Assembly: GCA_038531745.1 (NCBI GenBank)
Contig: JBCBBJ010000003.1
Coordinates: 1 to 64,000, forward strand
Direction: 5' to 3'
Source: CALLPQ01 sp038531745
GTDB lineage: Bacteria; Pseudomonadota; Alphaproteobacteria; Caulobacterales; Parvularculaceae
Length of the DNA: 64,000 nt
The first letter of the stretch is position 1, and every line of letters begins with the position of its first letter. Below, piece by piece: positions 28,139 to 36,344 of the stretch. Position numbers and translations under genes: made by a program. Under the pieces are notes generated by a model, which did no database searches, had not been told where the DNA came from, and was given only the letters and a program-made list of their open reading frames with translations.

Positions 28139-29137
28139 TTAATTTTCCCGCCCAAGAGTGGCCCGGGCCAGACGATCATTGATGGCAACGCCCAAGCCCA
28201 ATGCCGGGATAGGCGCAACGGCAATGCCGCGCGGCACGGTGCTGGCGAGGTCTGGTATCCCTGCCGCACATAATGCATCGGCCTGATGCATCAGGTCGAA
28301 AAGCCGAGCCGCGGCCTCACTCACATCGCCGCGCTCACTCAGCCAGAGGGTTTGCGCCGGTTGTCGTTCGGCGTCTGGTCCAAAGCCCAGCCAGATCTCA
28401 TCGGGCGCCGGTGCCGTCACGTTCATGCGCAAAGGCGCGCGCGGCGCATAATGGGCGCGCAGCATACCGGGCGCGCGCACAGCACCCCTTTCATCGCCCG
28501 TCTTGTGGGCTGTAACGGGCACATTTGTCACCTCCTCCAGCATATCCACGGTCACCGCCCCAGGGCGCAGCACGCAAAGATGATCGGCCATAGGCTGCAC
28601 AATGGTTGATTCCACACCAACGGTGCAGGCCGATGCGGCCTCCAGAACCATCGCCACATGGTTACCCAAACCGTCATGCACATGGTTTGCGCGCGTGGGG
28701 CTAATCTGGCCGGAGGGATTGGCACTGGGGGCGGCAAGCGGCAAATCAACAGCCTCCAGCAGCGCTTGTGCCACCGGGTGATCGGGGGCCCTGACAGCAA
28801 TACTATCGAGGCCAGCGGTGGCAAGACGGCTAACCGCGCATTCCGGTAACTGCGGAAGGACAAGCGTCAGCGGCCCGGGCCAAAACGCCGCCGCCAACGC
28901 ATCAGCCATGGGTGAAAATGTTGCCAGTCTTTCCGCCGCCACGTGCGTGGCCACATGGGCAATCAAGGGGTTGATGGCGGGCCGCGATTTTGCTGCAAAA
29001 ATCGCCGCCACCGCATCGGCATTGGTGGCATCGCCTGCCAGGCCGAAAACCGTCTCCGTGGGCATCGCCACCAGCCGCCCGGCACGAAGATGCGCCGCCG
29101 CCGCCGAAATCTGCTGCCAGTCTATCGTCACCATCAC
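28139..29137 (-). CDS. tsaC: Threonylcarbamoyl-AMP synthase (TsaC/Sua5)
   Basis: A 332-residue YrdC/Sua5-type enzyme that makes threonylcarbamoyl-AMP from threonine, bicarbonate and ATP for the universal t6A37 tRNA modification. The YrdC domain (residues 10-200) shows PTETVFGLAGDA, AAKSRPAINPLIAHV, FWPGPLTLVLP and APSANPSGQISPT. The extra C-terminal domain (about 230-330, starting after APGMLRAHYAP) makes it the long Sua5 type. It is divergent from ppdK with 190 bases between. Confidence 0.94.
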   Translation of the reverse strand: MMVTIDWQQISAAAAHLRAGRLVAMPTETVFGLAGDATNADAVAAIFAAKSRPAINPLIAHVATHVAAERLATFSPMADALAAAFWPGPLTLVLPQLPECAVSRLATAGLDSIAVRAPDHPVAQALLEAVDLPLAAPSANPSGQISPTRANHVHDGLGNHVAMVLEAASACTVGVESTIVQPMADHLCVLRPGAVTVDMLEEVTNVPVTAHKTGDERGAVRAPGMLRAHYAPRAPLRMNVTAPAPDEIWLGFGPDAERQPAQTLWLSERGDVSEAAARLFDLMHQADALCAAGIPDLASTVPRGIAVAPIPALGLGVAINDRLARATLGREN

Positions 29138-29327
29138 CCGCTTATGGGAATGTTACCCACCATAGGCAAGAAGCCGAACAGAATGAGCGGGCAAAACCGG
29201 CGCGGCGAACGGGTTGCGCTTTTGCTAAAAAACGTCATTTTGCCGGTTCTGAAGTGCCATTCGGCACCCTGAATGGACGTTGGGAAAACCGGGAGGGTTT
29301 TTCCTTTATCAGTGATGAGGAATGCGA

Positions 29328-32039
29328 ATGACGTCGACGAACAAGGCGGCAAAAGGCGCTGTCAAAGGGGTCTATAGCTTTGGCAATGGCACCGCGCAGG
29401 GCGATGCCAGTCTGAAAAATCTTCTGGGCGGTAAGGGGGCAAATCTCGCTGAGATGTCCAATCTTGGCTTGCCCGTACCCCCTGGTTTTACCATCACCAC
29501 TGATGTGTGTACGGCCTATTACGACAATGATCGCCGCTATCCGCCGGGCCTGCGCGAAGACGTTGAGGCCGCCCTTGCCCATGTGGGCGTCGAAGTTGGT
29601 AAAACATTTGGTGATGCAAAAAACCCGCTGCTTGTCTCGGTACGCTCCGGCGCACGTGCCTCCATGCCTGGCATGATGGATACGGTGCTCAATCTTGGCC
29701 TCAATGATGAGACGGTCGTGGGTCTTGCGGCCTTATCGGGCGATGAGCGGTTTGCCTATGACAGCTATCGCCGGTTCATCCAGATGTATTCTAATGTTGT
29801 TATGGAAATGGAGCATCACGCTTTTGAGGAGATCCTCGACGGTTTTAAGGATGAACACGAATTTTTTCTTGATACGGATTTGAAGGCAAGCCACTGGAAA
29901 GAGGTCATTCGTCAGTATAAAGCGAAAGTTGAAGACGTTCTCGGGAAACCCTTCCCGCAATCGCCTGACGAACAGCTTTGGGGTGCCATTGGGGCCGTCT
30001 TTGGCTCCTGGCGCAATGACCGTTCGGAAACCTATCGCCGCCTCCATAATATCCCCGAAAGCTGGGGCACCGCTGTCAATGTTCAGGCAATGGTGTTCGG
30101 CAATATGGGCGAGACATCAGCCACCGGCGTTGCCTTTACCCGTAATCCCTCCACCGGCGAAAACGCATTTTATGGGGAGTTTTTGATCAATGCCCAAGGC
30201 GAAGATGTTGTCGCCGGTATCCGCACGCCGCAGCCGCTGACGCGTTCTGCACGCGAAGAACTGGGCGCAAGCCTTGAAGATGCACCCTCCATGGAAGAAG
30301 CATTGCCCGATGCGTATGCGGAGCTTACGGGCGTGTTTGACAAGCTTGAAACCCACTATCGTGACATGCAGGACATTGAGTTTACGATCCAAGCGGGCAA
30401 ACTCTGGATGTTGCAAACCCGTAATGGCAAACGCACGGCGCCAGCCGCCCTGAAGATTGCTGTGGAGCTTTGCGAAGAAGGTCTGATTTCCGAAGAAGAG
30501 GCCGTTCAACGGGTTGAACCGGAATCCCTCGATCAGCTCCTTCACCCATCTCTTGATCCGGATGCGCCGCGGGACCTGCTGGTTGCGGGCCTACCGGCCT
30601 CCCCCGGTGCCGCCAGCGGCGAAGTTGTATTTTATTCAGATGAGGCCGAACGGCTTTCCCAGGAAGGGCGCAAAGTCATTCTGGTGCGTGTGGAAACAAG
30701 TCCGGAAGACATTCACGGTATGCATGCCGCTGCCGGTATAGTCACGGCACGCGGCGGGATGACGTCCCACGCGGCCGTGGTGGCGCGCGGTATGGGGCGC
30801 CCTTGCGTTTGCGGCGCTGGTGATTTGAAGATTGAACGCGACGCCTACGAATTTTCTGTTGCTGGACGAACCGTGCGCAAAGGGGACATGATCACCGTTG
30901 ATGGCGGCACCGGCCAGGTATTTCTTGGCGAGGTGGCAACCATTCAACCGAGACTTTCCGGTGATTTTGCCAAATTGATGGGGTGGGCTGACCGCACCCG
31001 CAAAATGGCCGTGCGCGCTAACGCCGATACCCCCCACGATGTTCAGGTTGCCCGTGATTTCGGTGCGGAGGGTGTGGGTCTATGCCGGACCGAACACATG
31101 TTCTTTGAGGCGGAACGGATTGTTGCGGTGCGCGAAATGATCCTCGCCGAAAGTGAGGAAGGCCGTAAAACCGCGCTTTCCAAGCTCTTGCCCATGCAAC
31201 GTTCGGACTTTGAAGGGATCTTCCGGGTCATGAAAGGGTTGCCGGTGACGGTACGCCTCCTCGACCCGCCCTTGCATGAGTTTTTGCCCCACTCCCAAAA
31301 TGAAATTGAAGAAGTTGCCAATGCCTCTGGCATGGATGCGAAAAAATTGCAGGCGCGAGCGCAAAAACTCCAGGAATTCAACCCCATGCTTGGCCATCGC
31401 GGCTGTCGTCTGGGTGTATCCTATCCCGAAATTTACAGTATGCAGGGACGCGCTATCATCGAAGCAGCGTGTGCGATAGCGCAGGAAACGGGCGAACCGG
31501 TCATCCCGGAAATTATGATCCCGCTCGTGGCGACGGAAAAGGAACTGGCGCTCCTGCGCACACAAATAAACGAGATTGCACAGACCGTGATTGCCGAACG
31601 CGGTGTTTCGCTAGACTATCTTATCGGCACCATGATCGAGCTACCCCGCGCCGCCCTAACGGCGGATAAAGTTGCGCAGTATGCTGATTTTTTCTCCTTT
31701 GGAACAAATGATCTGACGCAAACAACCTTCGGATTATCACGTGATGATAGCGCTTCGTTCCTGCCTGATTATTTGCGTCACAAAATATTTGAGCGGGACC
31801 CGTTTGTTTCCATTGATACGGACGGGGTTGGCGCGCTCGTGGCCATGGGCTGTGAGAAAGGGCGCCAAACCCGGCCCGATCTCAAATTGGGCATTTGCGG
31901 AGAACATGGCGGCGATCCTGATTCGATCCGTTTTGTGCAATCCTTAGGGCTCGACTATGTGTCCTGCTCGCCCTACCGCGTGCCGATTGCGCGGCTTGCT
32001 GCGGCCCAGGCGCAACTCTCGTCACAAAAACAGGCGTAA
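29328..32039 (+). CDS. ppdK: Pyruvate, phosphate dikinase
   Basis: A 903-residue PPDK that interconverts pyruvate + ATP + Pi with PEP + AMP + PPi. The ATP-grasp domain (KGANLAEM near the N-terminus), the swivelling phospho-His domain with catalytic His in GGMTSHAAVVARGMGRP, and the C-terminal PEP/pyruvate TIM barrel (EGVGLCRTEHMFF, MIELPRAALTADK, FSFGTNDLTQTT, GICGEHGGDP with the proton-donor Cys) are complete. Of two in-frame ATGs, 29328 is preferred because GATGAGG then lies seven bases upstream; 29322 is too close. A hairpin-rich leader (29231-29281) precedes it. Confidence 0.96.
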   Translation: MTSTNKAAKGAVKGVYSFGNGTAQGDASLKNLLGGKGANLAEMSNLGLPVPPGFTITTDVCTAYYDNDRRYPPGLREDVEAALAHVGVEVGKTFGDAKNPLLVSVRSGARASMPGMMDTVLNLGLNDETVVGLAALSGDERFAYDSYRRFIQMYSNVVMEMEHHAFEEILDGFKDEHEFFLDTDLKASHWKEVIRQYKAKVEDVLGKPFPQSPDEQLWGAIGAVFGSWRNDRSETYRRLHNIPESWGTAVNVQAMVFGNMGETSATGVAFTRNPSTGENAFYGEFLINAQGEDVVAGIRTPQPLTRSAREELGASLEDAPSMEEALPDAYAELTGVFDKLETHYRDMQDIEFTIQAGKLWMLQTRNGKRTAPAALKIAVELCEEGLISEEEAVQRVEPESLDQLLHPSLDPDAPRDLLVAGLPASPGAASGEVVFYSDEAERLSQEGRKVILVRVETSPEDIHGMHAAAGIVTARGGMTSHAAVVARGMGRPCVCGAGDLKIERDAYEFSVAGRTVRKGDMITVDGGTGQVFLGEVATIQPRLSGDFAKLMGWADRTRKMAVRANADTPHDVQVARDFGAEGVGLCRTEHMFFEAERIVAVREMILAESEEGRKTALSKLLPMQRSDFEGIFRVMKGLPVTVRLLDPPLHEFLPHSQNEIEEVANASGMDAKKLQARAQKLQEFNPMLGHRGCRLGVSYPEIYSMQGRAIIEAACAIAQETGEPVIPEIMIPLVATEKELALLRTQINEIAQTVIAERGVSLDYLIGTMIELPRAALTADKVAQYADFFSFGTNDLTQTTFGLSRDDSASFLPDYLRHKIFERDPFVSIDTDGVGALVAMGCEKGRQTRPDLKLGICGEHGGDPDSIRFVQSLGLDYVSCSPYRVPIARLAAAQAQLSSQKQA

Positions 32040-32211
32040 ATCCGCGAGCATCAAAAATACCTGCAATTTGAAACATTTGCATGGTTAACTCTTTGTTTGT
32101 GTAAATTTTATCGTGTATTTTCAATGCTTTATTGCGATGAAGGCTGGCATTAACAAAAAGTAAAGACCGTGTTTTCGTCTTGATTCGCAGTCAGGCCATC
32201 AGCATATTCCG

Positions 32212-32265
32212 CCCGTCAGGTGACTGTTTGGTAATGGTTGCCGGAAACCATCTGACGGGGTTTTT
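32212..32265 (+). terminator. Candidate Rho-independent terminator downstream of ppdK
   Basis: CCCGTCAG (32212-32219) pairs with CTGACGGG (32252-32259), followed by a T run. A second small stem TGGTT/AACCA sits inside. It is about 170 bases after ppdK and 54 before the SleB start, so it could also act as a leader structure for sleB. Confidence 0.65.
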
Positions 32266-32318
32266 CGTTCGGAACGTTAACTCCCGACATAATTAAGTTT
32301 TTTAGTAAGGACGCCCCT

Positions 32319-33125
32319 TTGCGCCGACACAAAGGCACCTACGCTTACCGCCATTGGCGTCTAAACTGGACACTGCGCAGTGTTGCGGCAACCGGTGTGT
32401 TTGCCACGGCCGCGGTGGCGTCGGCCTATGGTGCAACCCTGGCATTAGATGATGTGCGCCGCGCCGATGCATCTTTGCGGGCGGAGGCAACGGAGCTTCA
32501 GCTGTTGGCGGAATATGCCGCCTTCATGGCGCGCGAAACCGCTGAAATCCGCGATCAATATCGTCAGTCCGCCATCGACGGTCCCTCCGTGCTTAAATAC
32601 CATGCTCCGCGTGCGCTCGCTTATGAGGATGCCGCCATTGAGGCGATGGTTGATGTTGGCTTTGACGATTTGCGGCTTGCGCGGCATGCGGCGCGGGAGC
32701 GCCAATGCATGGCCGAAGCGATTTATTTTGAGGCCCGGTCGGAAAAACGCATCGGCCAACTTGCGGTCGCCGACGTGATCATGAATCGGGTAAAAAGCTC
32801 AATCTACCCGGATAGTGTTTGCGATGTCATTTATCAGGGTGCTGAGCGCGTTACGGGGTGTCAGTTCAGTTTTACGTGCGACGGGTCGATGGAAGATGCG
32901 CGGCTCACAACCCGAAACCGCCAATGGCGCGCGGCGCAGGATCTCGCTGGCACCATTATGGCGGGACTGCATAAACCGGTTAGCCGGTCCGCAACCCATT
33001 ACCATGCTGATTATGTGAGCCCCCCTTGGGCTGCCAATTTAACGCCAACCGCCACCATCGGTACCCATAAATTTTACCGGTTCAAAAATCGCACTGTTCG
33101 TTTCGCCGCCCCGGCGGGCATGTGA
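32319..33125 (+). CDS. Cell wall hydrolase, SleB family
   Basis: A 268-residue envelope protein with an N-terminal membrane or signal segment (about residues 18-42, RSVAATGVFATAAVASAYGA) and a helical linker. The C-terminal Hydrolase_2 domain (about residues 125-255) reads CMAEAIYFEARSE, VADVIMNRV, GAERVTGCQFSFTCDG and ATHYHADYVSPPWA, typical of SleB-like lytic transglycosylases/amidases acting on peptidoglycan. The catalytic Glu is probably that in YFEARSE. The start is TTG 32319 with AAGGA seven bases upstream. A CtrA-like 7/8 match (32150-32164, TTAA-N7-TAAA) lies about 155 bases before it. Confidence 0.9.
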   Translation: MRRHKGTYAYRHWRLNWTLRSVAATGVFATAAVASAYGATLALDDVRRADASLRAEATELQLLAEYAAFMARETAEIRDQYRQSAIDGPSVLKYHAPRALAYEDAAIEAMVDVGFDDLRLARHAARERQCMAEAIYFEARSEKRIGQLAVADVIMNRVKSSIYPDSVCDVIYQGAERVTGCQFSFTCDGSMEDARLTTRNRQWRAAQDLAGTIMAGLHKPVSRSATHYHADYVSPPWAANLTPTATIGTHKFYRFKNRTVRFAAPAGM

Positions 33126-33185
33126 GCCGATAACGCAGCCTCGGATTCGCGGGGCTCGGGCCTGTTAAGTGAGGCATCGGCTCAC
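33122..33185. repeat. Inverted repeat at the SleB stop codon
   Basis: GTGAGCCGAT (33122-33131, overlapping the TGA stop) and ATCGGCTCAC (33176-33185) are exact reverse complements 44 bases apart, with an inner AGCC/GGCT stem. No T run follows, so it is not a classical terminator. It may protect the 3' end of the transcript. The next 115 bases, up to the hairpin at 33301, hold no gene I can support. Confidence 0.6.
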
Positions 33186-33300
33186 GGCCCAATAAGCGGA
33201 ATCCTCTGTTAAGCGCAATACCATCCGCGCCGCCCCAAAGTCTTAACCAGATCGGACGTGGTTGGGGTTCGGGATATGGGGGGTGACCATGGCTCAAGAA

Positions 33301-33330
33301 AAAAGCCATCCGGCAGAACCGGATGGCTTT
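33301..33330 (-). terminator. Strong terminator of the 27-codon unit
   Basis: A stem of at least 9 bp (GCCATCCGG/CCGGATGGC) has a 5-base loop and is followed on the minus strand by six T residues. A second hairpin (GTGAAAGG/CCTTTCAC, 33334-33356) precedes it. It ends transcription arriving from the minus-strand small ORF. Confidence 0.8.
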
Positions 33331-33455
33331 CCCGTGAAAGGAATGGGACCTTTCACAAGCCTGTTTTTTAAGAGAACAAGGTCACTCTCGTGAGTGCTTA
33401 GCCTCGAAAAACCTGCTGGTTGCACCCCGACTTCTCAGGGACAACCGCGAGGAGG

Positions 33456-33539
33456 TTAGTGGCGAAGGGAAGGCTGCTTCCGCTTCATCACAGCACCACC
33501 AAAATTATTCGAAGCCTCGCGTTGGATCTCACTCGACAT
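33456..33539 (-). CDS. 27-residue small ORF with exceptionally strong ribosome site
   Basis: The ATG at 33539 is preceded by AAAGGAGGTGATC (33554-33542), 13 bases fully complementary to the 3' end of 16S rRNA, with ideal spacing. The peptide begins MSSEIQREASNNFGG and ends MKRKQPSLRH; it has no hydrophobic segment and no family I recognise. Directly overlapping its stop, ACCTCCT (33456-33450) is complementary to AGGAGGT of its own ribosome site, so the mRNA could fold to hide the start. After the stop come three hairpins and then the terminator at 33330-33301; no other gene follows. It lies 121 bases after the aminotransferase stop on the same strand. It may be a genuine small protein, a regulatory leader or part of a structured RNA. 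Confidence 0.55.
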   Translation of the reverse strand: MSSEIQREASNNFGGAVMKRKQPSLRH

Positions 33540-33660
33540 TCGATCACCTCCTTTCGTTTGCTAAAACAATTCGAAAAAGCTGACATGAAATGCCGGTCTT
33601 GGCAAGAAAAAGAGTATTACCGCGGCGTTAACGCCCTTCGCGTAAGAATACGCCCAACGA

Positions 33661-34617
33661 TTACTCGATTGGCGTTAGCGACGCTTGGATAAGGGATTTG
33701 TACCGTTCACGCAGGATTTTAGTCACCGGTCCGTCAGTGACCGACAAAGGCCGTCCGTCTACCGCGCGCACGGGGCTAACGCCGGCAAATGTGCCCGTGA
33801 TAAACGCCTCATCAGCGGTATAAACATCGTGTAGGGAAAACCGTTTCTCATAAACCTCAATATTCCCAGCCTTCGCCTGGGTAATGATGTTGCCGCGCGT
33901 GATCCCGCCAAGGCAATAGTCCGGCGGTGAGGTCCAGAGCGCCCCATCGCGCACAATGAAAAAATGCGTCGAATTACACGTGGCGACGAAGCCATCGGGG
34001 TCAAGCATTAGCGCCTCGTCAGCACCGGCTTTATCGGCCTGGATACAGGCCAAAATGCAATTTAGCTTTGAATGGGAGTTGAGTTTTTGGTCTTGCTCGG
34101 CGGGGCCGGTGCGCCGCACATGAACCGTAAAAAGCGATTGGCCATTCGCGATTATATCAGGAACGGGGCTTTTATATTCGGGGATCATCACGATTGTTGG
34201 TGTACCGATGGTAAAGCGCGGTCCTTGATAGGGCGTTTTTTTAATTCCCCTCGTGACCATCAGGCGCATATGGACCCCATCGGTCATGCTGTTTGCTTTT
34301 AGACAATCAAAGATCCGTCGGGTCAGCGCACTAGGCGTTAACCCGATATCCATGTCCAAGGTTTTTGCACCATCATAAAGCCGCTTTAGATGGCTATCCA
34401 GAAATGCCACACCGCCATCGACGATCCTTATGCCCTCCCAAACGCCGTCCCCCAGAATATAACCAGAATCAAAAACGGAGACCCGCGCCTGATCACGCGG
34501 CACCATCTCCCCATTGATGGAGATCAGGATGTGCGCATTGCGCGGATCGTCAACATAATCATGGACGCCGTGACGGGGCGCGGCATTTTGGCTGGTCGGG
34601 TCATTGCTCATGGACAT
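33661..34617 (-). CDS. Class IV PLP aminotransferase (branched-chain/D-amino acid type)
   Basis: A 318-residue fold-type IV PLP enzyme. Near the N-terminus FDSGYILGDGVWEGIRIVDG is the typical substrate-side loop; the PLP lysine is in NSHSKLNCI; the cofactor-phosphate region reads EALMLDPDGFVATCNSTHFF and the late GITRGNII and ITGTFAGVSPV are conserved. The family includes IlvE, D-alanine transaminase and ADC lyase; the sequence fits a BCAT/DAAT-like enzyme, exact substrate unknown. Starts at 34617 and 34611 are both possible, and neither has a clear ribosome site. It is divergent from a GlcD-type dehydrogenase. Confidence 0.88.
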   Translation of the reverse strand: MSMSNDPTSQNAAPRHGVHDYVDDPRNAHILISINGEMVPRDQARVSVFDSGYILGDGVWEGIRIVDGGVAFLDSHLKRLYDGAKTLDMDIGLTPSALTRRIFDCLKANSMTDGVHMRLMVTRGIKKTPYQGPRFTIGTPTIVMIPEYKSPVPDIIANGQSLFTVHVRRTGPAEQDQKLNSHSKLNCILACIQADKAGADEALMLDPDGFVATCNSTHFFIVRDGALWTSPPDYCLGGITRGNIITQAKAGNIEVYEKRFSLHDVYTADEAFITGTFAGVSPVRAVDGRPLSVTDGPVTKILRERYKSLIQASLTPIE

Positions 34618-34729
34618 TAGGCTAACACTGCGGCGCGCGGGACTGAAGAGCCGCAAGCAATAGCGGGCTGCCTCTGGCGATTCGACGCACTGACCTGTAA
34701 TTTGAAAGCGGAAACATAGGGACGCGACG

Positions 34730-36169
34730 ATGGCGACGGATCAAACGAAACAGCATCCCAGCCTGACGGATGCAATGATGCGCATCACGGGGCCAAAGGG
34801 TATTGTGGCGGCGGAAGACCAGCTGCCCTATCTGACCGAATGGCGCAAACGCTGGACTGGAACGCCCGCCCTTGTGGTCAGCCCGGCCAGCACGGCCGAG
34901 GTTGCAGCTATCGTTTCCCACTGTGCAAAAAACAGTATCGCGATCACCCCCCAAGGCGGCAATACCGGGCTGGTGGGTGGTCAAATACCGATGGGCGGGG
35001 AAATCCTGCTTTCGCTCAACCGTATGCGGACCATCCATGAGGTGTCAGCGCTCAACAAGACCATGCTTGTTGATGCGGGCGTAACGCTTGGCGCCGCGCA
35101 GGATGCCGCCGCTGCGCAGGACTGCCTTTTTCCGCTATCAATTGGCTCGGAGGGCTCGTGCCAGATCGGGGGTGTGATCTCAACCAATGCTGGCGGTGTC
35201 AATGTCCTGCGCTATGGCAACACGCGCGAATTGGTCATGGGTCTTGAGGTTGTCCTGCCATCCGGTGAAATCTGGGACGGCCTTAACGCCTTGCGCAAGA
35301 ACAATACCGGCTATGATTTGAAACAGCTCTTTATTGGCGGGGAAGGCACGCTTGGTATTGTCACGCGTGCCGTCTTGAAACTTTATCCGCAGGCAGAGGA
35401 AAAATTTACGCTTATTGCGGGGTTGCACACGCCTGCCGCTGTAATCGAGTTTTTAGCCCTCACGCAGCAGGTTAGTGGCGGGCTGGTGTCAAGCTTTGAG
35501 TTTATGGCGCGCCCGTGTCTCGATCTCGTTTTGAAAAATATTCCGGGTACGCGTGATCCTTTAGCGATGCCCTACCCGATCTACACGCTCGTGGAACTGA
35601 GCGCTGGTAAAGGGACAATTCTTGCCGCCATGGGAGAGCAGGTATTGGCGGCTGCGCTTGACCAGGCCATGATCGCGGATGCGGCGATTGCACAAAATGA
35701 CCGCCACGCGCAAGACTTCTGGCATTTGCGCCATTCTATTTCTGAGGCCATGAACCACGAGGCGCGCGGCGCGCGGCATGATGTTTCGGTTCCTGTTCAT
35801 CAGATACCGGCCTTTCTGGCGGCGGCTGATCGCGCAGTTGAGGCGCTTGTTCCGGGTGCACGGCCCATCGCGTTTGGCCATGTGGGTGACGGTAATGTGC
35901 ATTATGATGTGATGCCCCCGGTGGGCGCCGACGCTGATGCGTTAGATGTCCATGTGCCGGCGATTGAGAACGCCATTTACGATGTGATTGATCGCTTTAA
36001 CGGTTCAATTTCAGCAGAGCATGGAATCGGGCAGCACAAGCTTGCGTCCATGGCCGCACGCAAAAGCCCGGTGGAGATGGCAATGATGCATGCCATTAAA
36101 CGCACCTTTGACCCGGCGGGCATTTTCAATCCCGGCAAGCTGGTGGTACCGCCACCGGAGAAGCACTAA
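34730..36169 (+). CDS. FAD-linked 2-hydroxyacid dehydrogenase (GlcD/D2HGDH-like)
   Basis: A 479-residue flavoenzyme of the VAO/PCMH family. The FAD-binding domain shows TPQGGNTGLVGGQIP and the pyrophosphate region GGVISTNAGGVNVLRYGNTRELVMG. The C-terminal FAD-oxidase domain has FGHVGDGNVHYDV and SAEHGIGQHKLASM. This arrangement is found in D-lactate, D-2-hydroxyglutarate and glycolate dehydrogenases; the match to D2HGDH-like proteins seems best, but this is by memory of motifs only. It feeds electrons to a quinone or ETF. Start ATG 34730; weak ribosome site. Confidence 0.9.
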   Translation: MATDQTKQHPSLTDAMMRITGPKGIVAAEDQLPYLTEWRKRWTGTPALVVSPASTAEVAAIVSHCAKNSIAITPQGGNTGLVGGQIPMGGEILLSLNRMRTIHEVSALNKTMLVDAGVTLGAAQDAAAAQDCLFPLSIGSEGSCQIGGVISTNAGGVNVLRYGNTRELVMGLEVVLPSGEIWDGLNALRKNNTGYDLKQLFIGGEGTLGIVTRAVLKLYPQAEEKFTLIAGLHTPAAVIEFLALTQQVSGGLVSSFEFMARPCLDLVLKNIPGTRDPLAMPYPIYTLVELSAGKGTILAAMGEQVLAAALDQAMIADAAIAQNDRHAQDFWHLRHSISEAMNHEARGARHDVSVPVHQIPAFLAAADRAVEALVPGARPIAFGHVGDGNVHYDVMPPVGADADALDVHVPAIENAIYDVIDRFNGSISAEHGIGQHKLASMAARKSPVEMAMMHAIKRTFDPAGIFNPGKLVVPPPEKH

Positions 36170-36200
36170 GAGCCCAACCGAAATGTCTATTTTCGTCGTC

Positions 36201-36282
36201 TGTAAACGCGTTTTTCTGCGCTTCCGGTGCTCACGTACCAATGTACGCTGCGCGCCGGTTCTCAAAAAACACGTTTTCGACA
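36201..36282. repeat. 82-base imperfect palindrome downstream of the dehydrogenase
   Basis: The two halves 36201-36238 and 36243-36282 are related by inverted symmetry around CGTAC-CAAT-GTACG. The arms share AAACG(C/T)GTTTTT and CCGG(T/C)GC blocks but differ at several places. It ends about 60 bases before yaaA. No clean T run follows. It looks like an intergenic repeat of the REP/palindrome type. Confidence 0.6.
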
Positions 36283-36344
36283 CACGAAACCGATTTTTCG
36301 TTTAGACTCTAAACTTCCGCGATGATGAAGGATTTCTCACCCCT

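Noticed and set aside
27526..28273. Competing long open frames on both strands (27526-27918 minus and 27719-28273 plus) over the hypothetical gene at 27646
   Set aside because: They lack good starts and sensible composition; only the 27646 frame has a plausible N-terminal membrane helix. High-GC DNA gives such overlapping frames by chance.
33541..33554. Match to the 3' end of 16S rRNA on the plus strand (GATCACCTCCTTT)
   Set aside because: Only this short piece matches and no other rRNA sequence surrounds it; on the minus strand it is simply a very strong ribosome site.
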